This document shows, one piece after another, positions 6,891 through 13,288 of a stretch of 13,288 bases of DNA. Origin of the DNA: an uncultured Ruminococcus sp. (GTDB taxonomy: Bacteria > Bacillota > Clostridia > Oscillospirales > CAG-272); contig CACXCL010000189.1 of assembly GCA_902766115.1 (NCBI GenBank), forward strand, positions 1 through 13,288, in the 5' to 3' direction. Made by a program: the position numbers and the translations under genes. The notes under the pieces are model-generated. The model had not been told where the DNA came from. It saw only the letters and a program-made list of their open reading frames with translations, and did no database searches. The first letter of the stretch is position 1, and every line of letters starts with the position of its first letter.

Positions 6891-7268
6891 TTATTCCTCA
6901 ACGTGCTCCATACCCATGGACAGGATGGTCCTCACATGGTCGTCGTCAAGAGAATAAAATATGATTTTTCCTTCTCTCCTGAATTTCACCAGTTTTGCCT
7001 CCTTCAGGGTTTTGAGCTGGTGACTGACGGCGGACTGGCTGAGCCCGAGCAACCGGGCGAGATCGCCGACACAGAGCTCGCTCTCGAAAAGCGCGAACAG
7101 TATCTTGATCCTTGTAGAGTCGCCGAAAACCTTGAAAATATCGGCGAGCTCGTACAGATATTCGTCCGCGGGCTGCGTTTCGAGGACTCTTTTCACCACG
7201 TCTTCGCGTACGGCGAGGAATCCTTCGTCCTGGGACGTATCCTGTCTCATTTCAATTTCCCGGTCCAT
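6891..7268 (-). CDS. smtB: ArsR/SmtB-family metal-sensing repressor
   Basis: This 125-aa winged-helix repressor should dissociate from DNA when it binds zinc or a related metal. The recognition helix LSQSAVSHQLKTLK (76-89) is plain, and ELCVGDLA (64-71) matches SmtB closely. The C-terminal helix carries D109, H111, H122 and E125, with the same spacing as the alpha-5 zinc ligands D104, H106, H117 and E120 of Synechococcus SmtB. The CxC pair of CadC/ArsR sensors is absent: C66 is followed by Val-Gly. This favours Zn sensing over Cd/Pb or As. The ATG at 7266-7268 has GGAGG 5 nt upstream. It heads the operon and probably controls its own promoter, since an inverted repeat lies between that promoter and the gene. 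Confidence 0.93.
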   Translation of the reverse strand: MDREIEMRQDTSQDEGFLAVREDVVKRVLETQPADEYLYELADIFKVFGDSTRIKILFALFESELCVGDLARLLGLSQSAVSHQLKTLKEAKLVKFRREGKIIFYSLDDDHVRTILSMGMEHVEE

Positions 7269-7290
7269 TTCGTCCTCCGTTTTGTTTTAT

Positions 7291-7320
7291 CATATGAACA
7301 TTTTCGCCATCGTTCATGTG
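7291..7320. promoter_or_regulatory. Inverted-repeat operator for the SmtB-type repressor
   Basis: CATATGAAC (7291-7299) and GTTCATGTG (7312-7320) form a near-perfect 9-bp inverted repeat around a 12-nt centre. The TGAAC/GTTCA cores are typical of ArsR/SmtB operators, though the centre is longer than in the classic 12-2-12 sites. It starts right after the -10 box and covers the likely transcription start, an ideal place for repression. Binding is inference. Confidence 0.65.
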
Positions 7321-7321
7321 T

Positions 7322-7350
7322 ATTATATCATGATCCGGTCATGCTGTCAA
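7322..7350 (-). promoter_or_regulatory. Perfect consensus promoter of the metal-efflux operon
   Basis: Read on the minus strand, TTGACA (7350-7345), a 17-nt spacer and TATAAT (7327-7322) match the sigma-A consensus exactly. An A/T-rich tract at about 7354-7383, directly upstream of the -35 box, could act as an UP element. Such a strong promoter fits a gene set held off by a repressor. Confidence 0.88.
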
Positions 7351-7434
7351 CGCTTTTTTAAAAAAAGAATAAAAAAATATATTCCGGGGACAATATGATC
7401 CGGAGAACAAAATACGGGAAAGGAACGGTCCGAT

Positions 7435-7614
7435 ATGGAAAAGAAAAATCATTCCATCGAATGCTCGGTCAAGCAGTGTGCGAACCACTGTGAGGCCGCC
7501 GACTACTGCGCGCTGGACAAGATCCGCGTGGGGACTCACGAGCAGAATCCCACCGTGTCCCAATGCGTGGATTGCGAGTCATTTATCCTCGGCGCGGATC
7601 ACAAAGCGGAGTAA
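7435..7614 (+). CDS. DUF1540-family cysteine-rich small protein
   Basis: This 59-aa protein starts IECSVKQCANHC and ends with a SQCVDCESF block. Its six cysteines are C10, C15, C19, C25, C44 and C47. The pattern fits DUF1540, a small Firmicute family thought to bind metal through its cysteines; its biochemical role is not known. The ATG at 7435-7437 has a GGAA-type site in the stretch 7417-7424. The gene is divergent from the zinc-regulated operon (about 165 nt between the two start codons) and is followed by a strong terminator 5 nt after its stop. A weak promoter could be TATATT at 7378-7383, but I see no convincing -35. Sharing the intergenic region with a zinc sensor is suggestive, not proof, of metal-related function. 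Confidence 0.85.
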   Translation: MEKKNHSIECSVKQCANHCEAADYCALDKIRVGTHEQNPTVSQCVDCESFILGADHKAE

Positions 7615-7619
7615 AGCTG

Positions 7620-7653
7620 AAAAGGACCGCCGGCACGAGCCGGCGGTCCTTTT
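7620..7653. terminator. Bidirectional intrinsic terminator
   Basis: The arms AAAAGGACCGCCGGC and GCCGGCGGTCCTTTT are perfect complements around an ACGA loop. Because an A-run precedes and a T-run follows, the hairpin has a U-tract in both directions. It serves the plus-strand DUF1540 gene (stop at 7612-7614) and the convergent minus-strand SLH gene (stop at 7663-7665). Confidence 0.92.
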
Positions 7654-7662
7654 CGTTTTGCT

Positions 7663-10485
7663 TCAGTTCATCTTGTCTCTCACGGGATTGTTCACGGCGT
7701 AGAAGGCGCTTCCCTCCTCTATTCCGCGGGTCCGCAGATACGTGAGATACTGGGACGTGAACGGATAGAAGATCGCCGTGGGGCCAGATCTGTATAGCTG
7801 ATTATAAACCGTGTTCATGAAGAATGAAAGCTTCGGGTCCATATAGTAGGTGTTGTTCTTCAGTATAAGCCCGGGAGCCTGCCCGAAGGCGAGATTGCAG
7901 GAGACGATGCCGAACTCCGTGGAGATTATGTTCACGTTGTTCTCATAATGGAAGTTTTCCATTATGGTCCCCTTTGCGCCGTAGTCTGTGTAGAGGAAAC
8001 CGGAACGTCTGTCGGTGCGCACGTCGCAGAAGCCGATTCCGTTATCGATAACGTAGTTATCGGTAAGGTACAGATTGACCAGCTCGCTGGGAGCCGCGGA
8101 GTGATTGAAAAACTCGTAGGACAGGTCGCACCGTTCGAGGACGCATCCGGTGGAGTAGAAGTTCCTCATGATGCCGCTTTCGCCCTGGGTGGTGACGGCG
8201 GCGTCGTAAATATCCTTGAAGTAGCAGTCCTTGACCACCATGCCGTTGCAGGAACCCCAGTTCTGCGCCGCGTTGCCGAATCTGGTGGTGCCGTCCATGA
8301 ACTGGCCGCCGATCCAGTCGAACACGCAGTTCGTCACGTAGAAGTTCACCGCATTGGACGTGGAAACGCCGAGACCGCCGGTGTAACGCAGAGTCACGTT
8401 GTCGAGTCTCGTGGGCATCGTGGTGGTGTAATACCCCTCAAGATAGTCCACAAGATCGCCGTTCTTCGAGATATTGATCTCGTCGTAGAGGTCGCCCGGG
8501 TTGCCGCGGTCGCAATAGACCCACAACCCGCCGTTTACACGGTCGCCCACGTATTCGAGATTGTGCTTCAGGTCGCCGGGAGAGTTCAGGTGTACGCCGC
8601 CGCTCTCGAAGACTTCCTCGCCGTTTGAGACCCAGCCGTAGTTAGCGGTGGTCTCGCCGTTGAACGGATCGTCGGGATCCTTCGGGATCACGAAGATCCC
8701 CCAGCTCTCCTTGCCGTCCTTGACGAAGACGATGTTGCCGGGCTCCTCGCGGTAGTCCATATCGAGCTTCCAGACGTTGGGCCATTCGGTTGCGACCCAC
8801 GTGCCGGTCTTCGAGCCGGTGTCGAGACGGTTGGTGATGACGGGCTTCTCGCCCTCGCCGTATGCGCCGTAAATGACGCCCGGGACGATCATCAGCCGGT
8901 CGAATTTACCGTTTTCCTTATAGTTGAAGGTGCTTCCCCTTTCGAGGAACACGCCGTCGCCAACCTTCAGCACGGAGGTGAAGGTGTTGTTCTCCTCGTC
9001 CCAGACCTTATAGAGGTTCTTGAAGGTCTTCCAGGGCTTCGAGGGAGATTTGCCGTCGTTTTTGTCGTCTCCGCGGACGGAGGAGATATAATAGCACTGT
9101 CCCTTGACGTCGTTCTCGTCGTATGCCGACTTGCTGTTCCTGATCCTGTCGATCTGCGCGTAAGCCGCGTCGTACGCGGCGGAAAGATCGGCGTCAGACG
9201 CCGTTTTTACTTCTGCTGGCTCATAGCTGTTTGCGGAGAGCAGATCCTTCTTCGTTCCGGGATCAAAGGCCCTGGCGGACTCCTCGTCCGGGAACGCGGC
9301 GAAATACCTCAGCTTCAGCAACCCGTCGGCGTTAAGCGTCAGGGAGATGCGGAGAGAGTTTTCCTCGTTGAGACCGTTTCCGGTAACGTCCGAGATCAGG
9401 TATTTCCACGCGCCGTCCTCGTCTCCGACGGTGAACGGCGTGTCTCTCCTACCCTGGAAATCGCTCCAGAGATTGAACGAAACGTCACATCCGTCCGCCA
9501 CGGAATAGCCGAACCGGATCACGGGGTACTTATCAAGGTCGATCATGTCGATGATCGCGTCGACGCTGAAGCTGTTATCCGTGGCGGTCGAGTTATAGTC
9601 GGTCCGTCTGGCAAGACCGACGCCGTAGATGTTGTCGCCGCGCTGAGCGTAGTAGAAGGTCATCCCGTCGTCGTCCTGCTCAAGGTACGGGATCTCCTCG
9701 TCCTCTCTGACGGAGAGGCCTTCGTAGGAGGTGCTGAGTCCCGTGCCGGAGTAGTAAAGGTCCCATGCGTTCATCAGAATATAATCGCCGTCGGCGGCGG
9801 TGTAGTCCGGGATAATGGGATCGCCGAGAGCGAGGTTTTTCACCATTTTGTCGAGCCTCATCATGACCGTGGCGGCCTGGGCTCTGGTGAGCTTGCCCTT
9901 GGGGTCGAAGGATCCGTCCTTATTGCCCTCGATGATGCCGAGGACGCGCATATTGTCCACGTGAGGGACGGCGTATTTCGACACCTTTCCGTCGTCGGTG
10001 AAGAACGACGCGGGATCGTAGCTCTTCATGGGGATGATGCCGGAGTAGTCGATGAAACGGGATATGATCGCCGCCATCTGTTCCCTGGTCAGGGAGTCGT
10101 TCGGATGGAAGGTCTTGTCCGGGAAACCGTTGACGATGCCGTTTTCGGCCGCCCAGCCGACGTAACCGGCGTACCACTTCCCTTTTTTCACGGTGACGTC
10201 AGAAAACGCGTCGGTGACTTTTTCCTCAACGCCCCAGAGTCTTCCGAGCATGGTGACGAACATGGCTCTCGTGACCGTGGTGTTCGGCTCGAATGTGGTG
10301 GGGGTCATGCCGTTCATTATACCGTTCAGATAGACGTACTCCACCGCACCGTAGTACCAGGATTTCTGCTTTACGTCGGTAAAGGGGAGCGCGCCGGGTT
10401 CAGCCGCGAACGAGGTGGCTGCCGCCGGTATGATCATGCAAAGAGCGAGCAGGAGCGCGAGGGCTGCGCGGATGATTTTTTTCAT
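7663..10485 (-). CDS. SLH-anchored secreted protein with predicted parallel beta-helix domain
   Basis: This is a 940-aa exported surface protein. A signal peptide is clear (MKKIIRAALALLLALCM, then cleavage near SFAAEPG, about residue 28). Three SLH repeats follow at about 34-86, 93-148 and 159-214, with FTDV or FSDV openings and FEP/FHP/FDP-type centres and LTR motifs. These bind secondary wall polymers. Residues about 230-460 look like a beta-rich binding module with no named match. From about 465 the YYISSVRGDDKNDGKSPSKP block, common at the start of right-handed beta-helix proteins, leads into repeated short beta-strands with Asn and Gly turns (for example NVTLRYTGG, VKDCYFKD, YLTDNYVIDN). 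The beta-helix suggests polysaccharide lyase, hydrolase or binding activity; no catalytic residues can be assigned. The ATG has GAGG 7 nt upstream. It is downstream of two other surface-protein genes. Confidence 0.87.
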   Translation of the reverse strand: MKKIIRAALALLLALCMIIPAAATSFAAEPGALPFTDVKQKSWYYGAVEYVYLNGIMNGMTPTTFEPNTTVTRAMFVTMLGRLWGVEEKVTDAFSDVTVKKGKWYAGYVGWAAENGIVNGFPDKTFHPNDSLTREQMAAIISRFIDYSGIIPMKSYDPASFFTDDGKVSKYAVPHVDNMRVLGIIEGNKDGSFDPKGKLTRAQAATVMMRLDKMVKNLALGDPIIPDYTAADGDYILMNAWDLYYSGTGLSTSYEGLSVREDEEIPYLEQDDDGMTFYYAQRGDNIYGVGLARRTDYNSTATDNSFSVDAIIDMIDLDKYPVIRFGYSVADGCDVSFNLWSDFQGRRDTPFTVGDEDGAWKYLISDVTGNGLNEENSLRISLTLNADGLLKLRYFAAFPDEESARAFDPGTKKDLLSANSYEPAEVKTASDADLSAAYDAAYAQIDRIRNSKSAYDENDVKGQCYYISSVRGDDKNDGKSPSKPWKTFKNLYKVWDEENNTFTSVLKVGDGVFLERGSTFNYKENGKFDRLMIVPGVIYGAYGEGEKPVITNRLDTGSKTGTWVATEWPNVWKLDMDYREEPGNIVFVKDGKESWGIFVIPKDPDDPFNGETTANYGWVSNGEEVFESGGVHLNSPGDLKHNLEYVGDRVNGGLWVYCDRGNPGDLYDEINISKNGDLVDYLEGYYTTTMPTRLDNVTLRYTGGLGVSTSNAVNFYVTNCVFDWIGGQFMDGTTRFGNAAQNWGSCNGMVVKDCYFKDIYDAAVTTQGESGIMRNFYSTGCVLERCDLSYEFFNHSAAPSELVNLYLTDNYVIDNGIGFCDVRTDRRSGFLYTDYGAKGTIMENFHYENNVNIISTEFGIVSCNLAFGQAPGLILKNNTYYMDPKLSFFMNTVYNQLYRSGPTAIFYPFTSQYLTYLRTRGIEEGSAFYAVNNPVRDKMN

Positions 10486-10509
10486 TCTTCTACCTCTTTT
10501 TCGGACATT

Positions 10510-10545
10510 GAAAGATACGGAAGAGACGTCCCTTCCGTATCTTTC
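10510..10545. repeat. 14-bp perfect stem-loop between the two surface-protein genes
   Basis: GAAAGATACGGAAG (10510-10523) and CTTCCGTATCTTTC (10532-10545) are exact complements around an 8-nt loop. The element sits 12 nt past one stop codon and 24 nt before the next start. No U-run follows in either direction, so it is at best a weak terminator. An mRNA-processing or stabilising element that sets the ratio of the two proteins is an alternative. Confidence 0.7.
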
Positions 10546-10557
10546 GTTATCTTCAAA

Positions 10558-11709
10558 TCAGAATCTGCGCTTGCCGATGACGACTGCCGCGCCAGCTCCG
10601 AGAGCGGAGACGAGCGCCACGACGATCATCGGGTCGCCGGTTGCCGGAGCCTTCGTGCCGGTCACAGGGTTCTGACCGGGTGTGACGGGACCCTGAACGG
10701 GATCGGGATTAGTGGGATCGTTGTTGCCGGGGTCGGAGGTGTTTCCGGGTGCCTCGGTGTTGCCGGGCTCGGTGGTGCCGGGCTCGGTCCCGGTATCAGG
10801 ACCGGTTCCGGGGTCGGGAACGGGATCGGGATCGGGCGTGGTTCCGCTTTCCACAACGTTTTCCATGGAGATCTTGCCGAGTGCGCCGGAGTATTCGCCG
10901 ATGATACGCTCGGTGGTCATATAACCGCCGTCTCCGAGAGATACCGCATAAGTCTCGCTCTCGTCAAAATTATGACCCTTGCTTCCGCCGGTAAGGGATA
11001 CGGTAAAGTAGAACTCCGTTCCGTCAACGGGGAGATTGCCGTTCAGCTGATTCGACTGGAGAACGGAATCAAGGGGATAAGTTACTTCGTAGGTCACGGT
11101 ACGTCCGTTGATACCGACGTAGTAATCGGTGCCCTCCGTGAGATTGAGAGAGCCGGTGTGTCCGTCCGCCCAGTATGCTCCCACAAGGGTCTCTCCGGTC
11201 TCGGTATTTTTACCGAAACTCCGGTACAGGTATTCGCTGCCCCAGTTGTCGGGATTCTCTATCTTGATGATGCATCCGAACTGGAACGCGAAGAATTCGT
11301 CTCCGACGAACTGTTTGCCTTCATACTCCTGGAGCTTTTCCGGATAGGTACCCTCGCAGTGAGGATCCTCCAGAAGGGTCGCCTGTGCGGCGAAGTTCAC
11401 GCCGTTCTCATCCCAGGAGATGTAAAAACGGACGTTCTTGAGGAACTCGCACGCGCTCTCGAGAAGCGCGCCGGACCCGTTCCAGGTAAGGAGCATATCG
11501 GTGGTTTCGGAATCTCTGTTGATCTCGATCTCGGTGTATTCGCCGGGAGAGATCACACCGTCGTGTACGACGGCGCCGGGAGCCGCTCTCTTGACGTCGG
11601 TTTTGACCTTACAGCCGTTAGCCGGGTTAAGAGCGCCTGCGAAAGCCTGGACCGCGAAAAGCGACGCGATCATAAGCGTTGCCGCAAGGACGGCAATAAA
11701 CTTTTTCAT
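10558..11709 (-). CDS. Secreted surface protein with four-Cys beta-domain and APATGD anchor (copy 1)
   Basis: This 383-aa exported protein has a signal peptide (1 to about 24, ending near VQAFAG), one globular beta-rich domain (about 30-280), a Pro/Gly/Thr/Asp linker (about 285-350), and a C-terminal APATGD motif followed by a hydrophobic stretch and GKRRF. That ending resembles a sortase or related sorting signal used in Clostridia, although the usual first Leu of LPxTG is Ala. The globular part contains VVHDGVISPGEY and FYISWDENGVNFAAQ, which recall CBM9/DOMON-like sugar- or haem-binding beta-sandwiches; this is a structural guess. Cysteines C33, C87, C118 and C146 are all kept in the neighbouring paralogue and may form disulfides. 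AAAGGAG lies 8 nt before the ATG. It is probably cotranscribed with its paralogue 47 nt upstream. Confidence 0.82.
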   Translation of the reverse strand: MKKFIAVLAATLMIASLFAVQAFAGALNPANGCKVKTDVKRAAPGAVVHDGVISPGEYTEIEINRDSETTDMLLTWNGSGALLESACEFLKNVRFYISWDENGVNFAAQATLLEDPHCEGTYPEKLQEYEGKQFVGDEFFAFQFGCIIKIENPDNWGSEYLYRSFGKNTETGETLVGAYWADGHTGSLNLTEGTDYYVGINGRTVTYEVTYPLDSVLQSNQLNGNLPVDGTEFYFTVSLTGGSKGHNFDESETYAVSLGDGGYMTTERIIGEYSGALGKISMENVVESGTTPDPDPVPDPGTGPDTGTEPGTTEPGNTEAPGNTSDPGNNDPTNPDPVQGPVTPGQNPVTGTKAPATGDPMIVVALVSALGAGAAVVIGKRRF

Positions 11710-11731
11710 CTTGCTATCTCCTTTCGTTTTT

Positions 11732-11748
11732 CAAAAACGATAAATTGG
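11732..11748. repeat. Inverted repeat just before the ribosome site of copy 1
   Basis: The complementary halves TCGTTTTT and AAAAACGA meet around a single base in the 47-nt gap between the paralogous genes. On the transcript they end next to AAAGGAG, so a hairpin here could touch ribosome access. A similar layout precedes the paralogue. Whether it folds in practice, with so small a loop, is uncertain. Confidence 0.45.
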
Positions 11749-11756
11749 TGTCAGTT

Positions 11757-12911
11757 TCAAAATCTGCGTTTCCCGATGACGAATGCGGCGCCTGCGCCGA
11801 TGGCCGAGACAGCAGCGATGAGGATCATCGGGTCGCCGGTGGTGGGAGCATTCGTACCCGTTCCGGGGTTCTGGCCGGGTGTGACGGGGCCCTGAACGGG
11901 ATCGGGGTTGGTGGGATCGGACGGATTTGCGGGATTGTTGGTGTTTCCGGGATTCTCGGTGTTACCCGGCTCGGTCCCGGGGGTGGTCTCGCCGGGCTCC
12001 GTCGTGCCGGGCTCGGTCCCGGGGGTGGTTTCGCCGGGTTCATCGCCTGTCACGGACGCATAAGAGATGATTCCGTGAGCGCCGGAAAAATCGCTGATAA
12101 GACGGGGCGAAGTCATGAATCCGCCGTCGCCGAGGGAAACGGCGTAAGTCTGATTATCGTTATGATTCACGCCCTGGCTTCCTCCGGTGAGGGAGATGGT
12201 AAAGTAGAATTCCGTTCCGTCAGCGGGAAGCGAATCCGTGATGTCCTCTGCCTTGAACACGGTTTCGATAGGATAAGTCAACTCGTAGGTCACCGTGCGG
12301 CCGTCAATTCTGACGAAATAGTCGTCGCCCGGATTCTGATTCAGGGCTCCGGTGCGTCCGTGGTCCCAGTACCAGCCGTAGAGCTGCTCTCCGGTCTCGG
12401 TGTTCATTCCGATGGAGCGGTAAACCACGCTCTCGTTGACGCCCTTCTCGGGATCGTCGATTTTGAACAGGCAGCCGAACTGGAACATAAAGAACTCGTC
12501 GCTCGGAAATGTCTTGCCTTCGTACTCGGTAAACTGTGTCGGGAACGTCCCCTCGCAGTGCGGATCTTCAAGAAGCGTGACCTGCGCGGCGAGATTCACG
12601 CCCTTCTCATCCCAGGAGATGTAAAAGTGAGCGTTCTTCAGGGCCTCGCATGCGCTCTCGAGGAGCGAGCCGGATCCGTCCCAGGACAGAAGCAGATCCG
12701 TCTTGTCCGCATCCCGGTTGATCTCGATCTCATTATATTCGCCGGGAGAAATGATACCGTCATGGACGACGGCGCCTGATGCGGCTCTCTTGACCGTTGC
12801 CTCCGTTTTGCATCCGTTCGCCGGATTGAAGGCGGCCGCGAATGTGTGGACCGCCACGAGCGACACGACAATCAAGGTCGCAAGAATGGCAGCTGATACT
12901 TTCTTTAACAT
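11757..12911 (-). CDS. Secreted surface protein with four-Cys beta-domain and APTTGD anchor (copy 2)
   Basis: This 384-aa protein is a full-length tandem paralogue of the gene at 10558-11709, with the same four parts: signal peptide (to about residue 25), a beta-rich domain, a low-complexity linker, and an APTTGD motif with a hydrophobic tail ending in GKRRF. Blocks such as GAVVHDG, SPGEY, EIEINRD and TLLEDPHCEGT agree almost exactly, and cysteines C34, C88, C119 and C147 are conserved. The linker differs mainly by a 14-residue tandem repeat (PGETTPGTEPG type). AAAGGAG is 6 nt before the ATG. It is the first gene after a 118-nt gap from the solute-binding-protein-like gene. Function is unknown; carbohydrate binding at the cell surface is the best inference from fold hints and neighbours. 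Confidence 0.82.
   Translation of the reverse strand: MLKKVSAAILATLIVVSLVAVHTFAAAFNPANGCKTEATVKRAASGAVVHDGIISPGEYNEIEINRDADKTDLLLSWDGSGSLLESACEALKNAHFYISWDEKGVNLAAQVTLLEDPHCEGTFPTQFTEYEGKTFPSDEFFMFQFGCLFKIDDPEKGVNESVVYRSIGMNTETGEQLYGWYWDHGRTGALNQNPGDDYFVRIDGRTVTYELTYPIETVFKAEDITDSLPADGTEFYFTISLTGGSQGVNHNDNQTYAVSLGDGGFMTSPRLISDFSGAHGIISYASVTGDEPGETTPGTEPGTTEPGETTPGTEPGNTENPGNTNNPANPSDPTNPDPVQGPVTPGQNPGTGTNAPTTGDPMILIAAVSAIGAGAAFVIGKRRF
11968..12042. repeat. 42-nt tandem repeat in the linker coding region
   Basis: Two copies of a unit beginning GGCTCGGTCCCGGGGGTGGT start at 11968 and 12010, exactly 42 nt apart. They agree at nearly every base for about 32 nt. The period is 14 codons, so a change in copy number would alter the linker length of the protein without breaking the frame. 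Confidence 0.8.
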
Positions 12912-12925
12912 ATTTTTCTCCTTTC

Positions 12926-12940
12926 GTTACCGTCGGTAAC
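12926..12940. repeat. Inverted repeat before the ribosome site of copy 2
   Basis: GTTACC and GGTAAC surround a 3-nt centre, giving a perfect 6-bp hairpin. On the transcript it ends just before the CGAAAGGAG ribosome site. The paralogue has a different inverted repeat in the same place, so the position, not the sequence, is kept. Confidence 0.5.
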
Positions 12941-12986
12941 TGTAGCTTTTATAAACAAACGGTTTCTCTTCCGAGGGAAACGCGTG

Positions 12987-13016
12987 TTTATACGTGAAAC
13001 AGATATCTGCATCCAA
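12987..13016 (-). promoter_or_regulatory. Possible promoter of the paralogous surface-protein genes
   Basis: On the minus strand TTGGAT (13016-13011) and TATAAA (12992-12987) lie 18 nt apart, a fair sigma-A match. Two short palindromes are close by: CAGATATCTG (13000-13009) in the spacer and AAACGCGTGTTT (12978-12989) overlapping the -10 box. Either might be an operator. A second TATAAA nearer the gene (12954-12949) has no visible -35. Confidence 0.4.
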
Positions 13017-13030
13017 AACCGAGAATATGA

Positions 13031-13288
13031 TCAGTCGGTCCGGTTTGCGGTTTTGACAAGATTCTTCGCCATGGAATTTGCAACGCGCGACATACCGTTG
13101 TATGCGGAAGCAAACGTGCTGTTATCGTATACAAGTCCGTATTCCACGGTATTGAGAAAATCTCCGAACCCGTTCATGCTTCCGTTATCGAAGAGAGACG
13201 CCATATCGTAAACCTTTGAGGAAAAGATCACGTCAAGCATGTCCATGGACTCGCTGTCGAAGACGCTCTGCCCTTTGAGAAGCTTCTC
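13031..13288 (-). CDS. C-terminal end of a probable extracellular solute-binding protein (partial)
   Basis: The frame is open to the window edge, and the 85 visible residues are the C-terminus. They begin EKLLKGQSVFDSESMDMLDV and end NLVKTANRTD. The start lies outside the window; the internal ATG at 13246 is not likely to be the true start because the frame continues upstream. The pattern of a helix-rich end with DMLDVIFSSKVYD, a stretch like FGDFLNTV, and a closing FASAYNGMSRVANSMAKNLVK helix resembles the ends of extracellular solute-binding proteins of ABC sugar transporters in Clostridia. This is a memory-based family impression from a short fragment. It would fit a surface polysaccharide-use locus. 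No clear terminator follows the stop. Confidence 0.5.
   Translation of the reverse strand, partial: EKLLKGQSVFDSESMDMLDVIFSSKVYDMASLFDNGSMNGFGDFLNTVEYGLVYDNSTFASAYNGMSRVANSMAKNLVKTANRTD

Noticed and set aside
7351..7383. Dense A/T tract as a possible attachment site or replication element
   Set aside because: No flanking repeats, integrase or DnaA-box cluster is seen; an UP element for the adjacent strong promoter explains it.
9961..11895. A 644-codon open frame on the plus strand across three surface-gene regions
   Set aside because: It is antisense to well-supported genes, crosses their boundaries, has low-complexity Gly/Val content copied from the linkers, and shows no family motif. It arises from the codon bias of the minus-strand genes.
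11745..12779. A 344-codon plus-strand open frame antisense to copy 2
   Set aside because: It looks similar to the other antisense frame because the paralogues are similar; no ribosome site or motif supports it.
1..13288. CRISPR arrays, transposases, tRNA and rRNA genes
   Set aside because: Nothing with spaced direct repeats, transposase motifs or cloverleaf and rRNA signatures was recognised on either strand; the only direct repeat is the protein-coding linker unit.

Overview
The window is a GC-rich, gene-dense stretch with mostly minus-strand genes. The protein families (Na+-translocating biotin decarboxylase subunits, DUF1540, SLH-domain surface protein, APxTGD-type C-terminal anchors, strong AGGAGG-type ribosome sites, frequent TTG starts) point to a monoderm Clostridia-type Firmicute, probably an anaerobic gut or rumen relative of the Oscillospirales or a nearby order. 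This taxonomic call is inference; no rRNA or marker gene is present.

Region 1 (1-4557, minus strand) is a five-gene operon for biotin-dependent, sodium-coupled carboxyl transfer. In transcription order it has a divergent acyl-CoA carboxyltransferase (12S/MmdA-like), an OadG-type membrane anchor, a biotin carrier, the OadB-type Na+ pump subunit, and an OadA/5S-type carboxyltransferase cut by the window edge. It starts from a good sigma-A-like promoter (TTGTCA-N17-TAAAAT) followed by a leader with a GC-rich stem-loop. Two different carboxyltransferases around one biotin carrier and one Na+ pump suggest a membrane-bound relative of transcarboxylase linking oxaloacetate/pyruvate with an acyl-CoA such as methylmalonyl-CoA/propionyl-CoA.

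Region 2 (4558-4753) is non-coding but structured. A perfect TATAAT on the plus strand, a body whose ends can pair, and a perfect 10-bp stem plus T6 terminator outline a candidate small RNA of about 130 nt. It is divergent from the carboxylase operon and convergent with the metal-ATPase operon.

Region 3 (4754-7350, minus strand) is a zinc/cadmium efflux operon: an SmtB-type sensor with a complete alpha-5 zinc site, a stand-alone 72-aa HMA metallochaperone, and a P1B-2-type ATPase that lacks its own N-terminal metal-binding domain. It is driven by a perfect consensus promoter (TTGACA-N17-TATAAT) with an inverted-repeat operator just downstream.

Region 4 (7351-7653, plus strand) carries a short cysteine-rich DUF1540 protein (59 aa) ending at a bidirectional terminator shared with the convergent surface-protein cluster.

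Region 5 (7663-13288, minus strand) encodes cell-surface proteins: the C-terminal end of a probable solute-binding protein, two tandem paralogous secreted proteins (beta-sandwich-like domain with four conserved cysteines, Pro/Gly/Thr linker, APxTGD anchor), and a 940-aa SLH-anchored protein with a predicted parallel beta-helix. This looks like a polysaccharide-binding or -processing surface locus. Inverted repeats sit ahead of all three complete genes. No mobile element, CRISPR array, tRNA or rRNA was seen.
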